A stretch of DNA of 64,000 bases from Cosmopolites sordidus (taxonomy: Eukaryota > Arthropoda > Insecta > Coleoptera > Curculionidae): the NCBI GenBank assembly GCA_031761425.1, contig JARFXV010000305.1, positions 172,501 through 236,500 of the forward strand, given 5' to 3'. Numbering within the stretch: position 1 is the first letter of the stretch; every line of letters starts with the position of its first letter. The notes under the pieces were generated by a model that saw only the letters and a list, made by a program, of their open reading frames with translations, ran no database searches and had not been told where the DNA came from. This document shows positions 52,610-63,482 of the stretch, one piece after another. A program made the translations under genes and the position numbers.

Positions 52610-52955
52610 ATCTTATCACAAGAGTACATACATCATCTGATTTGTTTCATGCCTCGAACATTTACATGCTACTACAGAGCGTTCATTTAATCCTGTAATT
52701 GACGTGCCTGGTGATTTAAACTTAGAAACTTATTTCTTTTTATGTTGAATTATTTAAAGGTGGTATCATTTACCACCAAAAATATTAAATTTTTCCCTAG
52801 ATATACCACCAAGATTTGTTCGTCGTTATTTTTATTTGTTTCTATGCTTTCTGAGCAATAAAAAATATTTTAAAAGCAGCTCTTAAAGATTAATTATTAA
52901 AAAGAAATAATTTTTGTCAAAGAATGAGAATGAAAAACCAATAAAAAACTTGGTT
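52610..52955. other. AT-rich spacer
   Basis: Nothing is recognised here. Confidence 0.4.
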
Positions 52956-52959
52956 TTTT

Positions 52960-53870
52960 AGGCCAACCATTTATCAAGCCAAATTTTCACTTCTTCGTAA
53001 GAATGTAAGTGTTGTTGTGAAGGTCCGTGCTGCATCAATGGAAATAAGTGGTAGTCCGAAGGGGTTAAGTCTGCTGAATACGATGGGTGGCGTAAGATCT
53101 CCCATTTAACATGGGGCCGAGCAGTGTCATGTTTAAAAATTACTGTATCGTGTCTTTCGGCCTTTCTGGTCGTTTTTCCTTCATTACTCGGTTCAATTTT
53201 ATCAATTTTTGTCGGTATCGATCGCCAGTAATCGTTTCAACAGGTTTCAGCAGTTCGCAATACGCAGCTCCCCTATTATCTCACCAAATACACAGCAAAA
53301 CCTTCTCTCTGTGTATATTGCGCACTGGTTGTGATGTTAAAGGCTGGCCTGGATCGACCCATGATTTTTTGTACTTTGGGTTGTCTAAATAGATCCACTT
53401 TTCATCACTTGTTACAACTCGATGCAAAAAACCTTTTTTTTTCTGTCTGCTAAGCAAAATTTTTCAAGTGGTTTTTCTCCTGTTACTGTCCTCTTTCCGT
53501 CTATTCATATGGAAGCGATTTACCTTCATTCTGGATGTTTCCCAGTGCGTGTAGACGTTGGGAAATGGCGGATTAAGTAATATTCAAATCTTCTGCCAAT
53601 TGTTTCAACGTATCAGTTGAGTCTTTATGAGTTCAGTTTTCTCCATTTAAACTTTCTCGACTGCCCTGGACGCTCCTTGTCTTTTATATCAAAATCACCA
53701 CTTTTAAAGCATTTAAACCATCGCTCAAAAGTTTTTTGGGTTAGAGCATGTTAACTATAAGCATCAACCAACAATCGAGAACTTTCAGCAGCCGTTTTTG
53801 TTCAAATAAAAGAAGGTTGTTAAACTTCCCCAAAAAAAAAACGTCTTTTTCTGGTATATATGGTATTTTC
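52960..53870 (-). pseudogene. Mariner transposase, near full length (family M4, copy 2)
   Basis: Right to left: LLLFEQKRLLKVLDCWLMLI (53820-53760), a KTFERWFKCFKSGDFDIKDK reading, STDTLKQLAEDLNITXSAIS, QRLHALGNIQNEGK, FASSCNK with KVDLFRQPKVQKIMGRSRPA (first-Asp region: VT.DEKWIYF... with a stop at the Asp), AVYLVR, NDYWRSIPTKIDKIEPSNEG, FKHDTARPHVKWEILRHPSY (second Asp, 53140-53090), SADLTPSDYHLFPLMQHGPS (third Asp) and SYEEVKIWLDKWLA. It is clearly the same family as 30190-30990. TIRs were not identified. Confidence 0.75.
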
Positions 53871-53879
53871 TGAAAATAT

Positions 53880-54385
53880 GTACATAATACATATTCAAGT
53901 AATTCAATAACATATTCACATTCAATATACATATTTAAACCTAATGTTTTTTGCACAATGACAATTAATAACGAACTGACTTTTGATGGCGTATATTTAC
54001 CATCCAAAACACCATAGACGTCATTAGTCTATAACAAGAAATGTATTAGTAACACCATCTCTCAGCAAAATTTACATTATTAACTGAAACATCTATTATA
54101 AATATAGAAAATATCCAATAAACGTAAGTCGTAGTTTAAGAAAATTAAGGATTTCGTGTTAGTCGTTACCAACTTATCGTGTTAGTTGTCCACGTTTATA
54201 GGTCACGTGGGTTTCGGGATTAAATGAAGGCTCTGTGTTTTAACCGTGGTATACCACTACTCATTGTTATTCTGTTTCAAATGTAAGCGAATATCTTGAT
54301 TTTTTCATTATATTATTGTAAAGTCGTAATGTACAGATAAATTACGAAATAAATCCAATAAAATATATTTTTCAATATTCATTTT
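53880..54385. other. AT-rich stretch
   Basis: The minus-strand frame 53741-54007 overlaps the mariner N-terminus. Beyond 53870 nothing is recognised. Confidence 0.4.
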
Positions 54386-54399
54386 TTGTCCTTTAGTAC

Positions 54400-54588
54400 A
54401 TGTCAAACATCAAAGATTATTTACAATTCCTACGTACATATGGTACATTACAACAAAATTATAAATGGCGAAAAGAACCAGATATGGGAGAGGAATACAG
54501 AGCGCGACTGCCAATTGTTGCCCGGTACTCCGATAAAATAAGAGAATGCTTTGTTTTTTTTTGGCGTAAAAAATATTACAGGTCATAA
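54400..54588 (+). CDS. Small open frame of unknown nature
   Basis: Sixty-two codons, MSNIKDYLQFLRTYGTLQQN..., follow a TTTTTTGTCCTTTAG acceptor-like stretch at 54384-54398. The first 50 residues have a normal, non-repetitive amino-acid mix (DMGEEYRARLPIVARYSDKI), unlike the surrounding AT-rich noise. I do not recognise the family. It could be an exon of a host gene or part of an unfamiliar transposon. The tail after RECF runs into a poly-T tract and is probably not coding. Confidence 0.25.
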   Translation: MSNIKDYLQFLRTYGTLQQNYKWRKEPDMGEEYRARLPIVARYSDKIRECFVFFWRKKYYRS

Positions 54589-54744
54589 TAATTTTTCTAC
54601 TATACTCATATAAAAACTCTTAATAAACATCACGTAAGTGTTTAAAGGATTACTTAATTATTATTCTTTCGATTATAGACGGTTATTTATTTTTAACTCT
54701 TCTGATTTTTTTATAACCTAATTTTAATTTTGTTGCCTCAACTG

Positions 54745-55228
54745 AGGCTAGTTGAGCAACGCCCGTTTAATGCTTGCTCAAGTAGCCCCACTAGATATTC
54801 ATTGTAGAAAATCAAATTTTTCTTTAATAAATTAATAACCATCAATTAATTTGTGCATGTGATGATTCTACACAAAGTTTAATACTTAAAATTACTTATA
54901 TTGATAATTGTATCAATGATTATTATTACATTTTAGGATACGTACATATAACAGAAAGACCTCAAAAGGTTTAGCTATTAGTCAACAATTGAGTGATGCA
55001 GCAAAAGCTGTAGAGGATGAAAAAATGAGTGTTAATGTTGCAGACAAACAATTTAATATTAACAGGATGACTTTAAAGATATATGTTTGTATTTATTGTA
55101 ATAGAGACAAAGATGATTAATAATTTGGGATTATTTATCATCTAGCAATATTCTTGATCTCATAATTACTTAAAGTAGTAACTAATTATGCTGAAAAGTT
55201 GCTCAACTAGCCCCGCTCTACCCAACTA
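54745..55228 (+). mobile_element. Small pogo-like element with GGGGCTAGTTGAGCAAC ends
   Basis: The left copy GAGGCTAGTTGAGCAACG (54751) and the right end, read inwards from 55228, GGGTAGAGCGGGGCTAGTTG then AGCAACTT are inverted relative to each other; a second GCTCAAGTAGCCCCACTAG sits at 54777. Between them lies a psq/pogo helix-turn-helix. I read this as a deletion derivative of a pogo-like element that keeps only the DNA-binding exon. The left boundary is uncertain. Confidence 0.45.
54937..55122 (+). pseudogene. Pogo/psq helix-turn-helix coding fragment
   Basis: After ATTACATTTTAG the frame reads IRTYNRKTSKGLAISQQLSD, AAKAVEDEKMSVNVADKQFN and INRMTLKIYVCIYCNRDKDD before a stop. This fits RxRxYKRKT.RG.W....L..A...V......S...AA..F.IPR.TL..YV of pogo-type N-termini. 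No DDE domain follows. Confidence 0.55.
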
Positions 55229-55229
55229 T

Positions 55230-55435
55230 CGATGCTCTTATTGACACATATTCTTCTCTTAAAATGTAAACTGTATACCACCGACTAAGTTATTTTGGGA
55301 TGTTTGTATCACTTCTCACAAGAAAAATCTTCAAGCAAGAATCCTACGCCATCGTCTAAAGCGTTAGCATAAAAATTTTATCTGGGATACTGAATGGAAT
55401 GGAGTTATAGAAAGTGAACAATATATTGATTGATA
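55230..55435. other. Spacer, possibly a Tc1 scrap
   Basis: The reading SHKKNLQARILRHRLKR near 55315-55365 faintly resembles a Tc1 transposase stretch, but is too short to call. Confidence 0.3.
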
Positions 55436-55437
55436 TA

Positions 55438-56602
55438 TCAGGTTGCCCGGAAAGTTCATAATATTGTTTTAAGAGAAAGATAAACGGAAATCGTCTATTT
55501 AAATATTTATTTAGTCTACTATATAATTACCATTATTATTAACATCTTTTTGTCAACGTGGTTCTAGGTACATAAAGTCTTTTTTGTCAAAAATTAGCAT
55601 CTTTATTTCTAATATATGTTAACAGGTTGTTTATCACCCCTTCTTGCATTTTAAAAGATTTCTCATATAAATAATTTTAGAGGAAATGGAATAGATGGTA
55701 ACCTGAGGGTGTGATGTTTGGTTAAGAAGGTTAATGAAGCAAAATATATATTAATTGAAGCCGAATGTCCTGAATTAAACGTGTGGCCGTGTATTGTCAT
55801 GATGAAATACGACGCTTCTCCTGTTTGCTAATTCTGGCCGTTTTTTTTTTAATTGCTGCCTCAAGGCGATCTAATTGTAAACAATAGTTGATAGTTTGGT
55901 GTGCATTAAATGCAAAGAATAATTTTCTTCAAATGAAGGCCGTCTTTCGCCGCACTTAAAATCGCCGCACCCCCATTATTCTTAAATTGCATATTGTTAC
56001 ACATAATCCGCTTTTTATCAGCAGTTACCATCCTTTAGACATGAATCCGGCAGATATAGGCTCACTATGAGAATCATATCAGCAGACGTACCCATTTTCA
56101 GATGATCGAAAACGTCGATTAGTTAATATTAACTTGTCTGCTATCTTACGAATGATGGTGCGTGGATCTCCGGCTATTTACAACCTCAATTTCCTCAGCA
56201 TTAGTGCTTGAAGGACGGCGAGAGTTATGCCGGTCTTTCAGGTCAAAATATCCGTCCTTGAACTAACCAAACTACTTTTGCACTTTAGTCTCTCCAGCAC
56301 AACTCTCGCCATAAACGGCACAAATAGTGTTTTTTTTTTCTTTATACTAAGTTCTTCTAAGTTCTCTTTTTAAAATATAAAAGAATAATGTGACGTAAAT
56401 GCATGTTATCGACCGATATTTTCAATTTGGATCAACTTGACTAGCTGAAGGAAAAACAAAGCGAATTTGAACATAAATGTTGTAAATATTACTGCAATTA
56501 ATAATATGAAAATAAATATTATTAATCTTAAACAGATTTTGGTTTACAATCGTTAAAAAACTGACTGATGGAAAATCTCTACGAACTTTCTGGATAAGCC
56601 AA
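55438..56602 (-). mobile_element. Mariner, 1.17 kb, TIRs and TA duplication (family M5)
   Basis: The left end TCAGGTTGCCCGGAAAGTTC (55438) and the right end, read inwards from 56602, TTGGCTTATCCAGAAAGTTC match at 15 of 20. TA lies at 55436-55437 and 56603-56604. The coding relic on the minus strand runs from about 56310 to 55760. Confidence 0.8.
55740..56315 (-). pseudogene. Transposase of mariner family M5, degenerate
   Basis: Right to left: AVYGESCAGETKVQK, FKDGYFDLKDRHNSRRPSST, NAEEIEVV, a VRKIADKLILTNRRFR-like helix-turn-helix, KRIMCNNMQFKNNGGAAILS (W.LYNN.....QW, near the first Asp; the block reads VTADKKRI, so the DE pair is damaged), KDGLHLKKIILCI, QLDRLEAAIKKK-like codons, GEASYFIMTIHGHTF (HHDNARPH garbled). 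The third-Asp block is missing or lost in 55700-55760. Deletions and stops are frequent. Confidence 0.65.
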
Positions 56603-56762
56603 TATATCCGTCAAGGAATATCTATCTCAGCTTTTAAGAAAATTATAATAATTAATCGCAAGTATACATAAATCATTTTTTACAGTGCCTTTCAGATAGA
56701 ATGTATTTAATCCAACGACAATAACAACAACATTTCTACAATAGTCCAATATCTGGAATATA

Positions 56763-57453
56763 CAGAGTGTTCTCAAAGTTAAGTCATTTATTTTAGCAGG
56801 TTGTAGATAAAATAAACAAGTTATTAACAGTTACAAAATTTGAAAACAGACCTGATTTTTTGATATTCTCCACCACTGCGTTGTAAACACATAAAGGACT
56901 TGTTTATTATTAATACTGGGTATGACTAAATTTTGTATTCTTGTATTTTGTATTTGTATTCAATTCATTCTAGTTACCGACGAGGTCACATTTATAAGAA
57001 ATGGAGTGAATAATTTCCACTACAACCATGTTTGGGCCGTAAAAAATTCGCATGCTGTGAAAATAAAACCCATTTTCATGTTATTCGAGGACACCGGGAT
57101 TTTATTTTTACGCGTGTAGTGACACGCTAACGTAGCTAATGAACGGATACGCTAAGCAAGATTTTGTGCTAAACGAACAAATAGTGATAATTTTGAACAA
57201 TTTTTATAACATGTAACATTTTTGTTTCTGTTATTCTGCAACTTTAATATAAATGATTTTTACTAAATTGACTTCCCTTTGCGAGTTCTACAACGCAGTG
57301 GTCGAGAATATCAAAAAGTCAGGTCTGTTTTTTGTAACTGTTAATATCATCTTTATTTTGCAACTTTTATTTCAATAATTTTTGGTAAAATGTCTTCTTT
57401 TTGCGAGTTCCACAACATGTTAAAATAAATGACTCGACTTTGAGAACACCCTG
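56763..57453 (+). mobile_element. Non-autonomous IS630-type element with long, compound inverted ends
   Basis: The termini CAGAGTGTTCTCAAAGTTAA (56763) and, read inwards from 57453, CAGGGTGTTCTCAAAGTCGA match at 17 of 20 and continue into GTCATTTATTTTA. TA lies at 56761-56762 and 57454-57455. The left arm (about 56817-56885) is also inverted against 57285-57345, and the right arm holds a further 60 bp unit twice (57232-57292 and 57354-57416). The centre keeps a transposase scrap. It is thus a foldback-like deletion derivative rather than a simple MITE. Confidence 0.75.
56922..57119 (+). pseudogene. IS630-type transposase scrap
   Basis: TDEVTFIRNGVNNFHYNHVW, AVKNSHAVKIKP equals the first-Asp block and what follows (SDEATF.RNG..N.HN.H.WA..NPHA) of a common insect IS630-like transposase. 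Only about 45 meaningful codons remain, sitting between the inverted arms of the element. Confidence 0.6.
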
Positions 57454-57459
57454 TATAGT

Positions 57460-59735
57460 TAAGGTAAAGTATTTTTTACGTAACCCCTGTATTATAAATT
57501 TAGCTAAACAGGAAAAAAGTGCTGGTCAAACCAATGGAATTATTTAATTATAAATGCAAAGCACTATCTGACCATCGTATCTGGTCAAATCCAAATAGCA
57601 ACAATGCTGCTAAACAAAAAGTGTAATAATGGGTAATTATACTTTGTGTGGTTCGCTGCCAATCATCTGCCGTGCCGAAGGGCTTTTGCTCATATTTGAA
57701 TAGCCAGAAAAGTTTATGGAACATGACGTTTTGTAGCTTGAAAGCGGCTGCAACAGTACGTGGCCATTTCGAACACGGTTTGGTCAATTATGTTACCAAT
57801 TCAATGTCATATTTAGTTCCAAAAAGAAAATTCGAACCGTTTTTGTTAATATGATGGATAATTTTGGTTTTATTTGGAACTAAAGGGAGAACAGTTTATT
57901 TGTGATGATATTACAAAAAAATTCAAAACACACATACCAGGTGTAACAAAATAGCGTCTGCGTTTTTGTGGTGCATTTACTTAGTTATTTGTTATTCCTG
58001 GAAATATAAACCGCTGTTTGCGATGACCTCAAGCTATCTTTGAGACAGTAACTCTATTTCTCTTCGGTACCATAATGAGTCTGCTTTTAAAACTTCGACA
58101 TCGAGATACCCTGAACAACCTGACCGTCTCCTATTTTCAAAATGCGTGTCTTTCTTATTGACGGAAAGCTGAGCGTTGTGGATTGTAGATCCATCGACTG
58201 AATATTTTGCAGTGCAGTGCACTTTAATGCTGAAGAAGGAATGTTTATTTGTCGAAGCAAAAAGTTCAAATCGGTTTAAACCTCTGACAAATAAAGCATA
58301 CTCATTTATTTATAAACAAACGAAAAAGCACAAATACTTTTGTTAAACCCTAGTAATTACAAGTAAATATAACCGATTAATACTATTTATATTTTAGTTA
58401 AATTCTATATTCGTGCTCATGTAAATAAATTATCCCGCTATTCGTCTGTATACACTTCTAACGAAGCGACAGTTGGATCTAAAGAAGGTTCATACTAAGC
58501 AAATTGAAAGACATTACTCAGCTGTTTTAAATTTATTGGATCAACAAGAAGCATACTATACATTGACCACACATTGGTTATACCACATATAGTTTATACA
58601 TTGAACCATCAGATATGAAAATAGAGGTTAATGAAAATATGAAAATAACTAGGTTGAAAGCTCTGCTGTAAACTATATGCATAATGTAAAAATCACCGCT
58701 ATTACTCAAGCTTTTCGGAATAACATTTCTGTATAAAAAACCATCGGTAGATATAAATCTTTCTTCGATTCAATTATCTTGATTTTTGATAATTATATTT
58801 TTCCAACTAGTTTATGCAGGCACTAACATTTGTTCACATATCCATGAGTGGATCCAAATCGAAAGAAATAGTTTGTATTTGCAACAATAGAATAGGCAGA
58901 GTTCAATGATTCCCATATAGCACTATCTAACTTTGCGCATTTAATATTATTACTATCATCGTAGCCATCAAGCTGTTCAATCTTTTTGGAATACGGTTAT
59001 TTAATATCCCAATAAATATTTGTTTCTTTTTGTTCCTTTTTTTGTTCTATTTTCTTGCTTTTCCTTTCCTGTTTTTCATCCTCCTTTTTTATCCTTTCAT
59101 CTACCTTTATTTTTTTCTTATCTAAAATCTGTTCGATGTTCTGGCTGTTTGTGATATATTTCTCAACTCACCCTTATTCACGCACTCTGGCTGTCTGAAA
59201 TTGCCATCACTTTTTTTAACCCCCTTTAATTTTTGTTAACCTCCTCCTAATGATTTTTCTAATCATTTCAGCCAGTTTTGTTCTCATCATGTATGTGTTG
59301 TTTTTTTTCTTGAGATATGGGTGTGATTACATCTCTATACTAGTTATCGAGTATCTTATTTTGTATCCTCTTTTTCGACTTTCTCCATAATATTTCATCT
59401 ATCAATTTCTTTTCATTCGGAGTTATTTCTTGTGTTGTGTATTTCAGTTTCCTTAGTTTATTCTTCAGATTCTTATTGTTGGTCTATTGTGCTGAAGTGT
59501 TGTTTTATATAGAATTGTTTTATTTTCAATTGTGATTTGGCAGTTTTGTATCTTCCAGTTTCATATTTGTCAGTAATTATGTTTCCTTCAATATAGTTTA
59601 TTTGCTATTTTATTTTCTATAACAAGCAAATTTCTATGAATTTCTGTTATTTTACTTGATAGATAGTCCAATAAGGTCCAACAACCTTAACCAATAAGGG
59701 TATAAGAACTTGAAAATTAGACGAAATAGGAACAA
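57460..59735. other. Long stretch without recognised genes
   Basis: Open frames at 57548-57787 (minus, 79 codons), 57648-57854 (plus), and 58034-58269 (minus, two overlapping) show no domain. 59020-59680 is pyrimidine-rich; its minus strand reads lysine-rich text (KLRKLKYTTQEITPNEKKLI) that could be an old LINE ORF1 or linker, but no diagnostic motif supports this. I call nothing here. Confidence 0.35.
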
Positions 59736-59739
59736 GTGA

Positions 59740-60450
59740 TAATCAAGTCTTTTTTATTTTATCTTGAAGAACAAATTAGCATTAAATTTTGAACATAATA
59801 TCGTTCGAATCTACTTTCTAGAGACCCAATTTTCGTTTACTCTTTCACACATATCGCGCTGTATATTTTCAGTGGTGGCCTGAATATTTCATTTAAGGCC
59901 AATAATTGTTCGGGGTTTATTTCTGTAAATCAGAAATTAAACATACCCCATAAAAAATAATTCCAGGGCGTGAGATCGCATGATCTTGCTGGCCAGTTGA
60001 CATTACCATTTTGTAAAATAATATTCCCTTGTCTGGCGAGATTTATGACAAGTCTCACCGTTGTTCAGAGAAAACAATGTTTATATCCACATTCATCAGT
60101 TTAGGCCAAAGATATTCTGTTAGCATGTTTTTATTGCACTTTTTATAGCACTCTCCATCATCGCCTTCAAAAAAATAAGGTCCTATCACTCTTTCCGCCT
60201 AAAAACTTTACCGAACAGTGACTTTCTGAGGATGAAAAGGTAATTCCCGAATCAGTTAAGGATTTTCATTGACTCATATCCTGTTGATTGGGCCTAATCG
60301 GCCCAAATTGATTATGTTGGCCATACATTTCAGGCTATGGTCAAAAAGTCTGGCGAACTGAGAACGCATTTTGATGGTAAATAGGAATACTTTCTACGCT
60401 CTGATGAATCGTGTATATTTCCATGATGAATTGACATAGTATACTGAACA
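59740..60450 (-). pseudogene. IS630/Tc1-type transposase, C-terminal half
   Basis: Right to left: LFGKVFRRKE (VTVW/GPYFF region, garbled, about 60215-60180), PYFFEGDDGE-type codons near 60180-60150, ANWPARSCDLTPWNYFLWGM (59995-59940; third catalytic Asp in SCDLTPWNYFLWG), NEIFRPPLKIYSAICVK and SRFERYYVQNLML at the end. The block GNVNWPARSCDLTP is diagnostic for insect IS630-like elements. The N-terminal half is not found. Confidence 0.6.
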
Positions 60451-60459
60451 TAATAGTCT

Positions 60460-60890
60460 TTTGGTATGTCCATACCTGTTCAACTTTTCCGTTCAACATG
60501 CGTTTCAACGTGCCTTTCAACTTGCTTTAACGCAGGGTAAAACGCATACCTCCTTCCTGTCCGCATATTTGCGTCCGTTTCATTCAACATTTCTGGCGAG
60601 TTCAGTAAATACTATTTTTTAAAAACGTTAAAAGCATTTTATTTTGTAACTACCTAATGTCAACTGTGTAATTTCAGCTTCATGAATACTTGATATTGTC
60701 ATGTTAGCAGATATGATTGCTGCTATGCGGTGTTGTTAAAAGCTCGAAAATACAGAAAATCTGAATGGACAAAGGAATATTTAGAATAATTGCTACAATT
60801 TGCAAGAAAATATATTTAAAAACATATTCCTTACACTCTAAATTTATAATTTTATTACTTTTTATTTTATTTAATCTAAAAGTTCATTGT
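60460..60890. other. Spacer
   Basis: The 64-codon plus frame 60765-60959 looks accidental. Nothing is recognised. Confidence 0.4.
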
Positions 60891-62224
60891 AGCATTAGGT
60901 GTGAGACCGACAGTTTACATTTCAGCATGATAGTATTTCATGAATTTTTGACCCTCTAAGGGTTTCTGTCCAGTGTTAATTTTCTAGCCTCATTCTAATG
61001 AAGTCCTCGTTTCTCTGTCGTATGTTGAACTTATTCTTTCCATCTCAGTCTTGGACGTTCAACTTTATTTCTTTGGTCATGTTTTCGCTTCACATATTTA
61101 TTTTCTTAATCTCTCTTGATTCATTCCGTTGATGTATCCTAGCCAGCTCAGTCATCTTTCTCATAGCTTCTTCTATTAGTTTTGTTCCATTACTGTCGTA
61201 TTTCTCACCCTATCCCTTCTAGTGATTTCCTCTATTTTGGGTAGGAATCTCATTTCTGCAACTATAATTCTACTTTTGTCTCTCTTTGTTAAGGTCTAAG
61301 ATTCGCTGGCTAAGATCATTGATGGTCTCACTACTTTCTGACGACTTGTGCTTTTACCTATTTCGATATCTCTCTTTTTGCTAGGAAAGTTGTTTTTAGG
61401 GTATTGTACAGTTTTCCCATTTGTTCGTTCATTTCACCGTCCATTTTTCCATTATGTTCTATTATTGTGCCTAAATAATTATAGTTTTTGACTTGATCCA
61501 TTACCTTCCCATCGAGTACAAGTTTTATGTTTTATTTTTGTGACTGCATTTACCATTGTTTTGGTTTTATCGATATTTATTTTCATGTTCACTTTCCTTA
61601 GCTCTTCGTAATATATTGCTATGTTGTAGTTTTTCTTCCGAATCTGCCATTAGAACCATAACATCAGCGAACATTAATTCTTGTGTTGCTGTTTTTCTGT
61701 TTTCATTTTTCTATAATCTATTTTCGTATTTTTTCTTTATTTTTTAAATCATCAATACGTGAGTATTGAATTAGTGAGTTATTAGTATGTGAGTCTGAGT
61801 TACTCCAAATTCTGTTGTTGTTATATAAGGCCTTGATAATTTCTGTTACTCCCTCTTATACTACTCTTATCTTTTCCAGACCTCCCTTTTTTTTGCCCTA
61901 TTAAATGCTTTTTCAGGCGTACGAAACAAATATGGATTTCGGATTGTTTTCTTAACAGTTTTTCGCTTAGTTGTCTAATTATAAATATCAGATCTTGTGT
62001 GCTTCTATCCTGTCTAAAAGCATACTGTGGTTCCTCTAAGTTTGCTTCTAATTTTTCTCTCAGCCCATGCTCCATTATTCTGGTAAATATTTTTCCAGGT
62101 AAACTTGTTAGTGTGATCCATCTGTAGTTTTGGTATTATTTCATATCTCCTTTTTCAACAAGGGCGATATTCAATTTTTCTATTGGAACCTTTGGTGTGA
62201 AACACAACTCAAAAAGATTTACCA

Positions 62225-62645
62225 CTATTTTGAAAATCTACCAAACCAACTGCCTTTCTGTTCTGTTATAAACTCAACAAAATTCATAGAAAAAGTCAAA
62301 AACACACCTCTACAGAAAGGTGAGGTTTTGGTTTCCTTTGACGTATCATCGTTGTTTCCGAGTATCCCAATTCCACATACGTTGACATACCTAAGGGAGT
62401 TACTCGAGTTAAATGGTTTTAATAACAAGATTGTGAGTGATGATCTGAGTACATCTCCTTAACAACATTATGTATGAAGCAAAATTTTCAACTTAACAGG
62501 TTTTACGAACAACAAGAAGGAGCGGCAATGGGCAATTATCTGTTATCGTTCTTAGCCAACTTATCAGTAAATTTGAAACCAAGGCGAAAAATTAATTCAG
62601 TTATTTTCCGAAGGTATGATTAAGATATGTGGATGACATTTTTGC
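62225..62645 (+). pseudogene. Penelope RT fragment
   Basis: The frame 62130-62462 gives, from about 62225, NLPNQLPFCSVINSTKFIEK and GEVLVSFDVSSLFPSIPIPH (motif A, catalytic Asp of SFDV). After a stop and shifts come FYEQQEGAAMGNYLLSFLAN (motif B, GAAMG) and LRYVDDIFAILDAKNEKLND (motif C, YVDD, 62615-62680). One codon before LRYVDD is TGA where Trp is usual. Penelope RTs are related to telomerase. The N-terminal part of the protein is lost by 5' truncation. Confidence 0.82.
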
Positions 62646-62904
62646 AATTTTGGATGCAAAAAATGAAAAATTAAACGATTTTATTAAGAATTTAAATAGT
62701 AAATCTCAAAACATAGTATTCACGCATGAACTCGAAATACGCATGACGCATGACGCATACGCATTCACGCATGAACTCAAAGATAATGATAACAAAGAAT
62801 TAAAATTCATTAGGGAGACATCCGAAGTGAACGATTATAATAAGAACATTGTAGATAAATTAATTAGAAAACATAAGTTTAGAAAATTATTGTTATTTTT
62901 ATAA
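62629..62904 (+). pseudogene. Penelope RT thumb and connector
   Basis: The open frame from YVDDIFAI onward reads DAKNEKLNDFIKNLNSKSQN, IVFTHELE and then a small tandem duplication (CGCATGACGCATGACGCATA, plus a second TTCACGCATGAACTC) before KDNDNKELKFIRETSEVNDY. The duplication at 62715-62780 disrupts the FTHELE...LPFLDVL region normal for the family. Confidence 0.65.
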
Positions 62905-62968
62905 TTATTATTATTAATATAAACCATATAATAAATTGAGATAAGTCCTGGGTAACCCAAAGAATAAA

Positions 62969-63229
62969 GTGGATCAACATGAAAAGTCGGGGATTTACGA
63001 AATTAGCTGTCAAGATTGTGATCGAAGGTATATTGGACAAAAAAAAAGATCCATATTAACGAGATATAAAGACCACATTGCCCACATTAGATATGGGAGA
63101 AATGAAAAATATTGTGTTGCCCAGCATGCAATCGAACATGACCACAATATAGACATTACTAATTTAAGACTGGTTAAAAGTGTAAATAATAATAGGGCTT
63201 TAGATGCTTATGAAAGCATGCAAATATAA
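62969..63229 (+). pseudogene. Penelope GIY-YIG endonuclease domain, nearly intact
   Basis: Eighty-six codons: KSGIYEISCQDCDRRYIGQ (GIY and YIG of the fold), RSILTRYKDHIAHIRYGRNE, KYCVAQHAIEHDHNIDITNL and RLVKSVNNNRALDAYESMQI. The CQDC..Y cysteines, H..H and the Glu near the end, which in this family is catalytic (L...E), are visible. It is the best nuclease copy in the window; only the upstream link to the RT is broken. Confidence 0.85.
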
Positions 63230-63482
63230 AAATGTAAGAAAATCATGAATCGGGATAAAGGACCTATTCCGTTCAGTCAACTTTTTCAATTATTAACTTC
63301 AAGGTTCATTTTTGTCTTTCTTTTGTTCTCTTTTCTCCTTTTTTCTTTTTTTTTTTAATTGTTGTCTTGTATCCTTTTTTACACGCTTTATTAGGTAGGT
63401 AGTACGCTTCTTGGTAGTAGGTTAGCGATTAGGGTTCTCATATAAATAGAACATAGTTTAGTTTTAGAATTACATTAAATCA

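Noticed and set aside
55310..55430. Tc1-type transposase scrap
   Set aside because: The SHKKNLQARILRHR string is too short and no second block follows.
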